The notes: generated by a model from the letters alone, not told the origin. A DNA stretch of 64,000 nt from CAVWSM01 sp963799425 (GCA_963799425.1 CAWCXA010000019.1:186001-250000), one strand, 5' to 3'; positions 35,060 to 43,633 are shown, counted from the stretch's first letter. Made by a program: numbers and translations.

Positions 35060-36271
35060 ATGGCCAGCGCGCAAGCGACGGGGGATGGCCGTCCACATTC
35101 AGGGCTTCGATGGGTCGCCTTTGGCGTGCTCACCTTCTTGGCCGCGGTCCTAGTGCTAGCCGCGTTCGCCGCACGCTTCGTACACAGTCAGCTGCTCGAC
35201 ACCGATCGCTACGTGGAGACTGTGGCTCCGCTTGCTAACCACCCGGCGATCCAGGCCCAGCTTGCCGACACGGTCACCACGCAGGTCATGGACCGCGTCG
35301 ACATCGGCGCGATCACCGAGCAGGTGGCGCAGGCGATTAGCCGCGAGCGGCTCTCCGACCTGGTCGCCGGGCTGGAGCCGCTGATCGCCAACCAGCTCCA
35401 GGAGCTGGTCCACAACGTTGTCTTGCAGGTCGCGCAGTCTGAGCAATTCGCCACCATGTGGGAAAACGCAAACCGGACCGCTCACCGGGTCCTGGTGACC
35501 GCTCTGACCGGACGCGAGGGCGCCATCTCGGTCGAGAAAGGCACAGTGACGCTCGACCTTGGGCCGGTCGTCGAGGAAGCCAAACAGCGGCTGGCCGATC
35601 GCGGCTTCGGCTTCGCGAGTCGGATTCCCGCGCTCAACGCTACTTTCGTGCTCCTCAAGTCCGACGACCTCGCCCGGGCGCAGCGAGGTACCGACCGGCT
35701 GGACCGGTGGCAAACCTGGATGCCTTGGGCGGCGCTGGTGGCCATCGGTCTGGCCGTCTTCACAGCGCCGGACCGGCGCCGCGGTCTGCTCATCATTGGC
35801 CTGGCCGTGGCGGTGACTATGGCCCTAGTGGGCGTCGCGCTGACCATCGCCCGGAGCCGCTATCTGGCGGCCGTGCCTGCCGAGACTCTGTCCCAGCCCG
35901 CGGCGGCGGCCGCGTTCGACATCTTGGCGCAACCGTTGCGTACGACGGTGCGGGCCGTGGTGGCGATCGGGCTGCTCCTCGCCGCCGGCGCGTTCATCAT
36001 GGGCCCTGCAAGGCCCGCGGTGGCCGCGCGCGGGTGGTTCGATCGGGGCCTCGATGCCGCACGCGGCGGCGCCACGGCAGGGCCGGTCGCCACCTGGGTC
36101 GCGCGTTACCGTCGACAGGTCACGCTCGGGATTCTGCTCCTGGCCGCGCTGGCGCTGGTGCTGTGGCCGTACCCGACAGGGGCGGTAGTCCTGTGGACCG
36201 CAGCTGTTGCGCTGCTCGCGCTGCTCGCTGTCGCAGCCGTTGCACGCCCGGCCGAGACAAGCTCCGCGTGA
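35060..36271 (+). CDS. integral membrane protein with large extracytoplasmic helical domain (paralogue 1)
   Basis: A 403-residue protein: one N-terminal membrane helix (FGVLTFLAAVLVLAAFAARF), an approximately 150-residue soluble region opening with DTDRYVETVAPLANHPAIQA, then about five membrane helices. It is clearly related to the protein at 47956-49224, which has DTQRYVDTVGPLVESPEVQA at the same place. The family is common in actinobacteria without known function. The last 152 bases overlap the 3' end of the ligase-acyltransferase gene on the other strand. Confidence 0.78.
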   Translation: MASAQATGDGRPHSGLRWVAFGVLTFLAAVLVLAAFAARFVHSQLLDTDRYVETVAPLANHPAIQAQLADTVTTQVMDRVDIGAITEQVAQAISRERLSDLVAGLEPLIANQLQELVHNVVLQVAQSEQFATMWENANRTAHRVLVTALTGREGAISVEKGTVTLDLGPVVEEAKQRLADRGFGFASRIPALNATFVLLKSDDLARAQRGTDRLDRWQTWMPWAALVAIGLAVFTAPDRRRGLLIIGLAVAVTMALVGVALTIARSRYLAAVPAETLSQPAAAAAFDILAQPLRTTVRAVVAIGLLLAAGAFIMGPARPAVAARGWFDRGLDAARGGATAGPVATWVARYRRQVTLGILLLAALALVLWPYPTGAVVLWTAAVALLALLAVAAVARPAETSSA

Positions 36272-38759
36272 CACCCGTGACCAGCAGCCAGTAGGCGACG
36301 CCCGCCGCGAGCGCCGCAAGGGTCGCCAAGACGGCGGAGCTGCCCATGAGCGGTACGTACACCTGCCAGTGCACGAGGTAAATGTAGAGCGAGGCACTGG
36401 CGAGCACGGTCGCGACCTTGGCGAGCGGCGCCGGACACGGGATGCCGACCGACCAGACCAGCAGCACGATCCCGCCGATCATGATCGCCTCGCGGGACGG
36501 GTTGTCGAAGAAGCCCGGCACAGAGGCGAGTACGACGGCGGTCAGCAGGGCGCGCTGCCACACCTCGGTGGCGCGGGCAGCCGCCCAGCCGAGCGCGAAT
36601 AGCCACAGCACGGGCTGCGGGTGTACCTCGATCGGCCCCAGTGACTGAGGCAGCACGTCGTACCTGATCAGCGCGCCCATTGCGAGCACCGTCACTGCGG
36701 CAAGGAACGGCCAACGTCGCTCGGCCCGATCCAGCCACGGCAAGGCGCTCAGAGCAGCCACCCCCAGCAGGATGTAGACGAGCACCTCGATAAACCAGAA
36801 GTGCCACGTCGAGTCCCAGCCAGGCGGTCCCACGACGCTGTTGAGCAGGACGATGTTGGCTCCGGTGTAGGCGCCGATCAGGAGGTGCACGGCAGCGATC
36901 CAGATCACGGCCGGCACGACGACACGTGAGACGCTGCCCAGCTGATGCCGCACGCGCACCCACCTGTCGACAGACGTCAGCTGGAACCGTGCGAAGTTGT
37001 AGCCTGCGATGGCGAAGAGCACGTGCGCGCTGCCGAGCACGCTGAACAACTGGGCATGCGTGCCCACGATGATGACGATCGCCACGGCCCGCAACGCAAC
37101 ACTCGTCTCGAGCGTGCGGGTGGCCCGCCAGCGTCTCCGGCGCTGGTCTCGGCGCAGATCGCCGATCGGAGTCACGTGCCAGCCGCTTGGCAGGTGACCG
37201 AGCACCTCCTCGATGCGCATGGACATCTCGACGTAGGACAGCGAGTCGCCGCCAAGGCTGACGAAGGTGTCGTCGTCTGTGGCGTCGGGGCGGTTGAGCA
37301 GCCGAACATAGACCTCTCGCAGGTCGGTCGATGCGTCACCGTCGGCTGACACTGACGCGGTGGCGCGTGCGAGAACCGCTGCGTAGTCAGGCTTTCCGTT
37401 GTCGAGCCGTGGCAGCGTGTCGCACCAGACGATGCGTACGGCCCGCGCGGGCACGCCGGCGTCTCGGGCGGCCGCGAACTGCACCGTCTCGGGGTCACCG
37501 GCGCCCTCGACGGCCACGACGAGTCGCTCGTCGGTGCCGGTGCACGCCACGGTGTAGCCGCGCTGGCCCAGCCGGCTTTCCACACGCTGCAGGTCGACGC
37601 GCAGGCCGGCGATCTTGACGAACCGGCTGCGCCGCCCGACAACCTCGTAGAGGCCGTCGGGGGTCCGACGGGCCAGGTCGCCGGTCCGCAGCCGCTCGAC
37701 GGTGCGGCCCAGAGCCAGGTCGGCGGGCGACTCGGCATAGCCAAGCATCACGTTGGGGCCTGAGTAGACCAGCTCGCCGATCTGGGCTCCCCCAGGGCCG
37801 TCGACCTCGGTGTCGATGGGCTCGATGCTGAAATCGCCGCCCGGAACGGGGATGCCGATTGACTCAGGATGTGCGACGGCCAGGTCGGCCGGCAGGTAGG
37901 CCATGCGGGCGGTGGCCTCGGTCTGGCCATACATCACGATGAAGTCGAAGCCCTTGCGGCGGCCGAGCTCGGCGTAGTCGCGCACTCGTTCAGGTGCGAG
38001 CCGGCCGCCGGCCTGCGTCACGTACCGCAGCGACGGAAGAGCCAGGTGCTCGAAGCCGATCCGGTCGAGCAGATCGAAGGTAAACGGCACACCGGCGAAC
38101 GTGCCCACCTCGTGCTCGGCCGCGAGGTCCCAGAAACAAGGGTCGACGACCGAGAGGTCAGTGAGGACGAGTCCAGCTCCGCGGAGCAGGTGGCTGTGCA
38201 CCACGGACAGGCCGTAGCAATAGTGCATCGGCAGGGTTGTCGCTGCACGGTCGGTGGGTCGGATGTCGAGGAAGTCGGCGATCGACTCGGCGTTGGCCTG
38301 CAGGTTGACCTGCGAGAGCCGCACCAGCTTGGGCGAGCCTGTCGAGCCGGATGTGCTCAGCAGGAGGGCGAGGTCGGGATGCAGCTCATGCGTTGAACCC
38401 GCACGCCGCTCGACGACCTCCCAGGAGCCGGCCTGACCGCTCGCGACCACATCGGGGTCGTATGCGCTGACGAGGGCGCTCAGCTGTTCGGTTTCGAGCT
38501 CGCCGGCCAGCAGAACGACATGGCCGGCGTGCAGGGCCGCCAGATACGTGACGAGGGTGTCGAGCCGGTTGCGGCCCGCGACCAGAACCAGTCGTCTGCT
38601 TGTACCGAGGCCGCCCGCGGCGTCACCGACCCGGCTGGCCAGGGCAGCGTAGGTCAGTGGCTGACCTTCGGCGATGACCGCGACCCGGTCACCGTGGTCG
38701 GCCAGCTGTGCCGCCAACGGCACGGTCCGCACGCGCGACGACCCCTCGAGAACCTGCAC
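36120..38759 (-). CDS. trifunctional adenylating ligase - acyl/peptidyl carrier - membrane acyltransferase
   Basis: An 879-residue fusion. Residues about 1-460 are an AMP-forming ligase with a full motif set: LLLSTSGSTGSPK (134-144), MYGQTEA (277-282), RTGDL (358-362), FVKIAGLRVD (380-389) and the catalytic Lys456 in LDNGKPD. Residues about 480-525 are a carrier domain with LGGDSLSYVE, Ser506 being the phosphopantetheine site. Residues about 550-830 are a multi-helix acyltransferase-3-type domain with the Arg557...His568 pair. This arrangement could activate an acid, hold it as a thioester and transfer it across or at the membrane, like DltA-DltC-DltB in one chain. An iron box precedes it. 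GTG 38759 lacks a ribosome-binding site; GTG 38732 with GAGGGG upstream is an alternative. The C-terminal 50 residues are low complexity and overlap the opposite gene. Confidence 0.85.
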   Translation of the reverse strand: MQVLEGSSRVRTVPLAAQLADHGDRVAVIAEGQPLTYAALASRVGDAAGGLGTSRRLVLVAGRNRLDTLVTYLAALHAGHVVLLAGELETEQLSALVSAYDPDVVASGQAGSWEVVERRAGSTHELHPDLALLLSTSGSTGSPKLVRLSQVNLQANAESIADFLDIRPTDRAATTLPMHYCYGLSVVHSHLLRGAGLVLTDLSVVDPCFWDLAAEHEVGTFAGVPFTFDLLDRIGFEHLALPSLRYVTQAGGRLAPERVRDYAELGRRKGFDFIVMYGQTEATARMAYLPADLAVAHPESIGIPVPGGDFSIEPIDTEVDGPGGAQIGELVYSGPNVMLGYAESPADLALGRTVERLRTGDLARRTPDGLYEVVGRRSRFVKIAGLRVDLQRVESRLGQRGYTVACTGTDERLVVAVEGAGDPETVQFAAARDAGVPARAVRIVWCDTLPRLDNGKPDYAAVLARATASVSADGDASTDLREVYVRLLNRPDATDDDTFVSLGGDSLSYVEMSMRIEEVLGHLPSGWHVTPIGDLRRDQRRRRWRATRTLETSVALRAVAIVIIVGTHAQLFSVLGSAHVLFAIAGYNFARFQLTSVDRWVRVRHQLGSVSRVVVPAVIWIAAVHLLIGAYTGANIVLLNSVVGPPGWDSTWHFWFIEVLVYILLGVAALSALPWLDRAERRWPFLAAVTVLAMGALIRYDVLPQSLGPIEVHPQPVLWLFALGWAAARATEVWQRALLTAVVLASVPGFFDNPSREAIMIGGIVLLVWSVGIPCPAPLAKVATVLASASLYIYLVHWQVYVPLMGSSAVLATLAALAAGVAYWLLVTGVTRSLSRPGVQRLRQRAARAAQQLRSTGLPPLSGTATAPAPARPGAESRA

Positions 38760-38774
38760 GGATGAGGAGCCTAG

Positions 38775-38793
38775 TTAGGCAAGCCTTACCGAA
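38775..38793. promoter_or_regulatory. DtxR/IdeR-type iron box
   Basis: TTAGGCAAGCCTTACCGAA matches the mycobacterial/corynebacterial iron-box consensus TWAGGTWAGSCTWACCTWA at 17 of 19 positions by direct comparison. It lies 16 bases before the start codon of the ligase-carrier-acyltransferase gene, where binding of iron-loaded DtxR/IdeR would block transcription. Confidence 0.72.
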
Positions 38794-38828
38794 CAAGTCC
38801 CCAAGGGGTCGTCAGCGTGTGGGTCTGG

Positions 38829-39824
38829 TTACGCGACCCAGGACTCGAGCAAGTCCTGGGACGGGCGGCGCAGCGCAGCGAGCGCCTGCTTCTCGAGCTG
38901 GCGGATCCGCTCGCGCGTGAGGCCGAGCTCCTCACCGATCTGGGCGAGGCCGCGCGGCTCCCGGCCGTCGAGGCCGAACCGGCGCACAACGATGAGCGCC
39001 TCCCGCGGAGGGAGTCGCTCCTCGACGACTCGCCGGACGTCATCGGCGAAAGCCCGCTGCTCTGTGGTGTCACCGACACGTTCGGTGTCGGGACGCTCGA
39101 TCAGGTCGGTCAGGCTGGAGCCATCCTCGGCGTCACCCAGTGGGGCGTCGAGGCTCACGGTGTGCCGAGACGCGTCACGCAGAGTGGTCACCTTCTCGGG
39201 GGTGAGCTGCATCTCGGCGGCCACCTCTTCGATGGTGGGCTCGCGGTCGAGCCGCGCGGTGAGCTTGCGCTCAGCGCGACCCATGGCTGCGACCTGCTCG
39301 ACAACGTGCGCCGGCAGGCGGATCGTGCGGATCTGCTCCGGCAGGCCGCGCTGGATCGCCTGCTTGATCCACCAGGTCGCGTAGGTGGAGAACTTGAAGC
39401 CCTTGGCGTAGTCGAACTTCTCGACTGCGCGGATCAGGCCCAGGTTGCCCTCCTGCACGACATCGAGCAGGGGCACGTCGCCGGCGTAGCGGCGGGCCAC
39501 AGACACGACAAGGCGCAGGTTGGCGCGGATCATGTGGTCGCGCGCCTCCCGGCCATCGTCGGCGACGAGGGCCAGATCGGCTCGGCGGTCAGCGTTGAGC
39601 TTGGCCTCGCCGGAGTCGGCCCGGCGCAGCAGCCCCTCGGCGAAGACCCCGGCCTCGATCCGCCGGGAGAGGTCGACCTCTTCGGCGGCGGTCAGCAGGG
39701 GCGTCTTGCCGATGGCATCGAGGTATTGGCGCACCGGGTCCTCGACGTGGTCCGGCCGGCCGGTGCCGGAGGCACGAAGTGTCGTCGTGCTGGCGTCCGA
39801 CTTTTTCGTCGTGGTGACAGGCAT
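38829..39824 (-). CDS. group 2 (primary-like) RNA polymerase sigma factor, SigB/HrdD type
   Basis: A 331-residue sigma-70 protein: region 1.2 (DPVRQYLDAIGKTPLLTAAE), region 2 (IRANLRLVVSVARRYAG, FKFSTYATWWIKQAI), region 3 and region 4 (LGLTRERIRQLEKQALAAL). It lacks the long N-terminal region 1.1 of the housekeeping factor, so it is of the SigB/HrdD class. ATG 39824 is used. A perfect SigR-type promoter lies about 97 bases upstream. Confidence 0.94.
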   Translation of the reverse strand: MPVTTTKKSDASTTTLRASGTGRPDHVEDPVRQYLDAIGKTPLLTAAEEVDLSRRIEAGVFAEGLLRRADSGEAKLNADRRADLALVADDGREARDHMIRANLRLVVSVARRYAGDVPLLDVVQEGNLGLIRAVEKFDYAKGFKFSTYATWWIKQAIQRGLPEQIRTIRLPAHVVEQVAAMGRAERKLTARLDREPTIEEVAAEMQLTPEKVTTLRDASRHTVSLDAPLGDAEDGSSLTDLIERPDTERVGDTTEQRAFADDVRRVVEERLPPREALIVVRRFGLDGREPRGLAQIGEELGLTRERIRQLEKQALAALRRPSQDLLESWVA

Positions 39825-39920
39825 GGTCGTCCCCCGTTCGTGGGAAGTGGTGGCGAGTGAGGTGTGTACGCAACCCCCGGCCAGCCTCTTCGTTGCGGCC
39901 CGGGCGCGTACAGGTGTCCT

Positions 39921-39946
39921 AACGCGCGAGCGGTCCCGACCATTCC
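39921..39946 (-). promoter_or_regulatory. SigR-type promoter of the group 2 sigma gene
   Basis: Minus strand GGAAT (39946-39942), 18 bases, GTT (39923-39921): an exact SigR/SigH consensus. Control of sigB by SigH is established in mycobacteria and of hrdD by SigR in Streptomyces, so the match is biologically plausible. Confidence 0.75.
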
Positions 39947-40045
39947 GCCACGGCGCGGTCAGTACCACATCACGTTGTTCGACGCACAGCGGCCGCTCGG
40001 GTTCCGTGGCGCGCGTCACTCTCGGCGCGGGGCATCCTGGGAAAC

Positions 40046-40804
40046 GTGGCTCTGCTCTTCGCCTCCGTCACCGTCGTCAGCCACGACGGGCTCGTCCGGG
40101 ACCATAACGAGGACAGCACCGTCGTCGGCCCGTGGACCACGTGCGCGACGTCGACGCCCGCGCCGCAGACGTTCTTCCTGCCGCTGCGCGACCCCGTGGT
40201 CGTCGCGGTCGCCGACGGCCTGGGCGGGCATCCGTCCGGTGACGTTGCAAGCTCGATCGTGGTCCAGACCCTTGCCAGCGTCGGGCCGACCCTGGGAAAC
40301 GAGAAATCCGTGCGACGAGCCATCGAACTGTGCAACGAGCGCGTCTTCGAAGCGGCCGCCGCCGACTCCGCCCGATTCGGCATGGGCACGACGGTGGCCG
40401 GCGTCATCCTCGGCGAAGGTTCGGCTTTGGTGTTCAACGTCGGTGACAGCCGGGTGTACGAGTACGGCGCCGACGGCCTAGCTCAGCTGAGCGTGGACGA
40501 CAGCCCACCACTGCTGCCGGGCGAGACGCACACCGTGGTTGTGACGCAGATCCTGGGCGGGTTCGGGGCGGTCGAACGACTCGACCCGCACGTCTCCCGC
40601 CAGCCACTCGTCGAGGGCGACCAGCTGCTGATCTGCAGCGACGGCCTCAGCGACGTGCTGTCCGATCCTGAGATCGCGGGTGTGCTCAGCGAGAAGCGCG
40701 GCGCTCCCGCGGTCTTCGATCTCTGGGCGGCCGCCATCAATGGCGGCGGCCCGGACAACATCACGATCGCTCTCGCGGAGATCGTGACGCCGCCCGGGCC
40801 ATAG
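40046..40804 (+). CDS. PP2C-family protein serine/threonine phosphatase
   Basis: A 252-residue PPM phosphatase with the metal-binding motifs RDHNEDS, ADGLGGHPSGDVAS, GDSRVYEY, CSDGLSDVL and GGPDNITIAL. No receptor or membrane segment is fused, so it is cytosolic. It may reverse Ser/Thr kinase signalling or act in a partner-switch cascade; no kinase is adjacent. It is divergent from the group 2 sigma gene. Confidence 0.92.
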   Translation: MALLFASVTVVSHDGLVRDHNEDSTVVGPWTTCATSTPAPQTFFLPLRDPVVVAVADGLGGHPSGDVASSIVVQTLASVGPTLGNEKSVRRAIELCNERVFEAAAADSARFGMGTTVAGVILGEGSALVFNVGDSRVYEYGADGLAQLSVDDSPPLLPGETHTVVVTQILGGFGAVERLDPHVSRQPLVEGDQLLICSDGLSDVLSDPEIAGVLSEKRGAPAVFDLWAAAINGGGPDNITIALAEIVTPPGP

Positions 40805-40814
40805 CCATTCGGTG

Positions 40815-41960
40815 TCAGACTCCCAACCAGGGCGCGGGGTTGACCGGGTTGCCGTTGACCCGCAGCTCGAAGTGCAGGTGTGGGCCAGTGACCCGGCCGG
40901 TGGCGCCGATGGCGCCAATGGGCTGACCGGCCGTCACCTGCTGGCCGACCGCGACCCCGAACGCCGACTGGTGCGCATACCTCGTGGTGAGCTGTACGCC
41001 GTTGACCACCCCGTGGTCGATCGTGGTGAGGTTTCCGTAGGCGCCGGTGGCCTCGGTGCCGACGACCGTGCCGTTGGCGGCGGCGTACACCGTGCCATCC
41101 CCGGTCGCGAAGTCGATCCCCGCGTGCAACCGGTGGCCGCCGAGAACCGGGTGGACGCGCATGCCCATCGGGCTGGTCACATGTCCAGTCCCCGGTAGCA
41201 CCAGCCGGTTGAACCAGGGGTTCGTGTCGGCGATCGACTGCGCACGCTCAGCAGCAGTGGCCGAGGCTGCGTCAGCCGCGGCCTTGTTGGCCCGCAGGCC
41301 GCTGAGCTCGCCGGCGGCAATGGTGTCTGCCTGGGCCTGGTTCTTGGCCGCTACCTCCGCCGCGTCCGAGCGCACGTTCTCTTGGTCCTCCTGAACGGCT
41401 TCAGCGGTCTCGATCTTCTCCCGGGCTTCGGAGGCCGGCTTGGCAACTCGCTGGGCCGCCCGAGAAACGGCGGCCTCCGCCTTCTCGACGGCCGCTTTCC
41501 GCTCACTCACGTCGCTAACGACCGGGTTGTCGAGCGCTCGCCGGTTGCGGAACGTGCTGATCAGTTTGTGGTCAGCGGCGTCGACCTTGCGCTCCGCCTG
41601 CCGAATCGGCTCCTCGGCGCGGAAGAGCTCCTGCCGGGCGGCCTTCTCCTCCGCGGCCGCGGCGTCGATCTTGGCCTGCGCCGCGGCAACGATGGCCTGG
41701 GCGGCCGCTGCCTCGCCGGCAAACTTGGCGTACTCGGCCTCCAACGGTGCAGCGGCGGCGGTGGCCGACGCCGAGACCGCGGCCGCCGCATCCGCGGCGG
41801 CCCGTGCCTCGGCCGGTGCGCTCGGGGCTACCGGGCCGGCCACCGGGGCGGCGGCCGCAGTGCCGACGAAAACCACTCCCGAGATAGGAACGGCCGCCGC
41901 GAGCGCAGCAATCAGCGTGAGCCGAATGGCCTGGCGTCGAGGGTTCCGGCGGCAGGGCAC
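40815..41960 (-). CDS. secreted M23 family peptidase with coiled-coil stalk
   Basis: A 381-residue exported cell-wall enzyme: a signal peptide (IRLTLIAALAAAVPISGVVF), a long Ala/Glu-rich coiled coil (about 40-240), and a C-terminal LytM/M23 domain with zinc ligands in HAGIDFA and HLHFELRVN. It probably cuts peptidoglycan cross-links or activates an amidase. AAGGAG precedes GTG 41960. The 5' leader can form alternative hairpins over the start codon. Confidence 0.9.
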   Translation of the reverse strand: MPCRRNPRRQAIRLTLIAALAAAVPISGVVFVGTAAAAPVAGPVAPSAPAEARAAADAAAAVSASATAAAAPLEAEYAKFAGEAAAAQAIVAAAQAKIDAAAAEEKAARQELFRAEEPIRQAERKVDAADHKLISTFRNRRALDNPVVSDVSERKAAVEKAEAAVSRAAQRVAKPASEAREKIETAEAVQEDQENVRSDAAEVAAKNQAQADTIAAGELSGLRANKAAADAASATAAERAQSIADTNPWFNRLVLPGTGHVTSPMGMRVHPVLGGHRLHAGIDFATGDGTVYAAANGTVVGTEATGAYGNLTTIDHGVVNGVQLTTRYAHQSAFGVAVGQQVTAGQPIGAIGATGRVTGPHLHFELRVNGNPVNPAPWLGV

Positions 41961-42020
41961 AGTGATCTCCTTGCAAGTTGGGTGCGTCGATGCCCTGCCG
42001 CACCCAGGGGCTAGGTGCGG
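41949..42020 (-). promoter_or_regulatory. structured leader with mutually exclusive hairpins over the M23 start codon
   Basis: On the transcript GCGGCAGGGCA (42001-41991) is fully complementary to TGCCCTGCCGC (41959-41949), which contains part of the start codon; the loop contains the ribosome-binding site. The same upstream segment can instead join CCGCACC/GGTGCGG (42020-42014 with 42004-41998) or GGGTGCG/CGCACCC (42005-41999 with 41986-41980). Such competing helices are the layout of a translational switch. No known riboswitch class was recognised. Confidence 0.5.
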
Positions 42021-42229
42021 TCCGCCGTCAGGTCAGCCACCGGTCGAACGCCGGATGGCTCCCTGTCAACGTGACTCAGTCGCAGGACAAGGGGCGTCGC
42101 CGCCCGCCAAGCGGACAGCGACACAACTACGACGGAATCTGGAAGGAACCCGTTCCGTGAGCCCGGACACCCTCTGGCCGGTTTGGGTGACGTAACGCAC
42201 ACCGGTTGGAACCGTCGGTAGTCAGGGGG

Positions 42230-43171
42230 TCACTGCAGGGCACGCATCGCCGCGCCGACGTCGAAAACCTCGCCCGTCTCCTGCTGGGAGACGGCCCAGA
42301 GCACCTTGACAGACCGGGACAGTCCGGCCCGGCGCAGGATGGGACGCCGCACTGGGGGTCCGTTGTTGACGAACCGCGGGGCGTAGAACTCGCCACTTCG
42401 CGCCGCGGGATCCGTGGCGGCGCGCACCTGCGGCAGGGCGGCACCGGCGGGACTGCTCCCAGTGGTCGCGGCGAGCCACTCGAAGACTCGCTGGCTGGCA
42501 CCGCCACCCGAGGCAGAGACACTGCGCGTCTGAAGCTCGGTCCGGGACAGTCCGGGATGGGCCAGCAGGCTCGCCGCTCCGCCGCCGGCCGCCGTCAATC
42601 GTTCGTGCAGGCCGATCATGAAGTGGTAGGTCGCGAGCTTGGACTGGGAGTACGCCCGCCAGGGTCCATACCGACCGTGCAGATGCGGGTTGGCCGGGTC
42701 GATGCGATGGCCGAAGTGATGGGCTGTGCTGGTCACCGACACCACCCGCCCGCAGGCGCGCAGCAGCAGCGGCAGCAGCCTGGCCGTGAGGACAAAGTGA
42801 CCGAGGTGGTTGACGCCCAGCTGCCTCTCGAACCCGTCAGCGGTCGTGGCCTCGGGGATGGCCATCAGCCCGGCATTGTTGACGAGCACATGCAATCGGT
42901 CGTAGCTCGCGGCGATGGTGGCAGCCGCCTCCCGTACCGATGCCAACGACCCAAGATCCAGGGCGACGACCCGCAAACGTGCGCCCGGTGCCGTCGTACG
43001 GATCGTGTCCACGGCCGCCGCTGTCCTTGCCGGGTCGCGCGCGGCGAGCACGACATGTGCGCCGGCGATCGCGAGCGCGGTTGCCGTCTCGAGGCCCAGT
43101 CCGCCGTTGGCTCCGGTGACAACGGCCGTCTTGCCCTGCAGGCTCGGGATGTCCCGCGTTCCCCATGCCAT
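42230..43171 (-). CDS. short-chain dehydrogenase/reductase, retinol-dehydrogenase-like
   Basis: A 313-residue SDR with the cofactor motif TGANGGLG, NNAGLMAIPE, the catalytic Ser in VSVTSTAHH and Tyr-x3-Lys in AYSQSKLA. The cofactor region (AARDPARTAAA) favours NADP(H). GGAG precedes ATG 43171. The substrate is unknown. A remnant of an efflux transporter lies upstream. Confidence 0.9.
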   Translation of the reverse strand: MAWGTRDIPSLQGKTAVVTGANGGLGLETATALAIAGAHVVLAARDPARTAAAVDTIRTTAPGARLRVVALDLGSLASVREAAATIAASYDRLHVLVNNAGLMAIPEATTADGFERQLGVNHLGHFVLTARLLPLLLRACGRVVSVTSTAHHFGHRIDPANPHLHGRYGPWRAYSQSKLATYHFMIGLHERLTAAGGGAASLLAHPGLSRTELQTRSVSASGGGASQRVFEWLAATTGSSPAGAALPQVRAATDPAARSGEFYAPRFVNNGPPVRRPILRRAGLSRSVKVLWAVSQQETGEVFDVGAAMRALQ

Positions 43172-43277
43172 GGCTACTCCGACTCTGCACGGCGGAGACT
43201 GCCCGGAACTCTCCACGACCGCGTTGAGCCACACCATCAGGTCGACGTGTGGCAGCACAAGCGCAAGCTGGAACGCC

Positions 43278-43571
43278 TCAATCTGCGCCGACGCGGGTTT
43301 CGGTCGGGCTGACCTCATCATGGTCGTTCGCCGGCTGGCGAACGGGCTCCGGACTGGCGCCTGCCGCGTCACCGGCTCGTCGCGGCCACAGCACCATGAC
43401 CAGCACGGCGGCGACCAGTGCGACCAAGCCTGCGGCCTTGATCGTGGTGGCGACCCCGCTGGTAAACGCCTCGTGGGCAGCAGCGGTGACTCGCTCACGC
43501 ACGTCGGGCGCCAGCGCCTGGGCGTAGCCCGCCTCTTCGAGCAGGCCGGCGATGCGCGCGGAGTCGTGCAC
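43278..43571 (-). pseudogene. remnant of a DHA2-type MFS drug transporter (C-terminus)
   Basis: About 97 codons that look like the end of a 14-helix EmrB/QacA-type transporter: a soluble helix (LAPDVRERVTAAAHEAFTSG), one last membrane helix (GLVALVAAVLVMVLWPRR) and a polar tail. The rest of the gene is missing; its place is taken by the ArsR operator and gene. It is likely a deletion remnant rather than a functional small protein. Confidence 0.6.
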
Positions 43572-43633
43572 GGTCTTCTGCGGCTGTAGGTGCGCACCTC
43601 GTACGTCCTTGTCACCATGCCAAGGGCAAATTC

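Noticed and set aside
41961..42229. A c-di-AMP (ydaO-type) riboswitch before the M23 peptidase
   Set aside because: The conserved riboswitch segments could not be found; only the local competing hairpins are supported.
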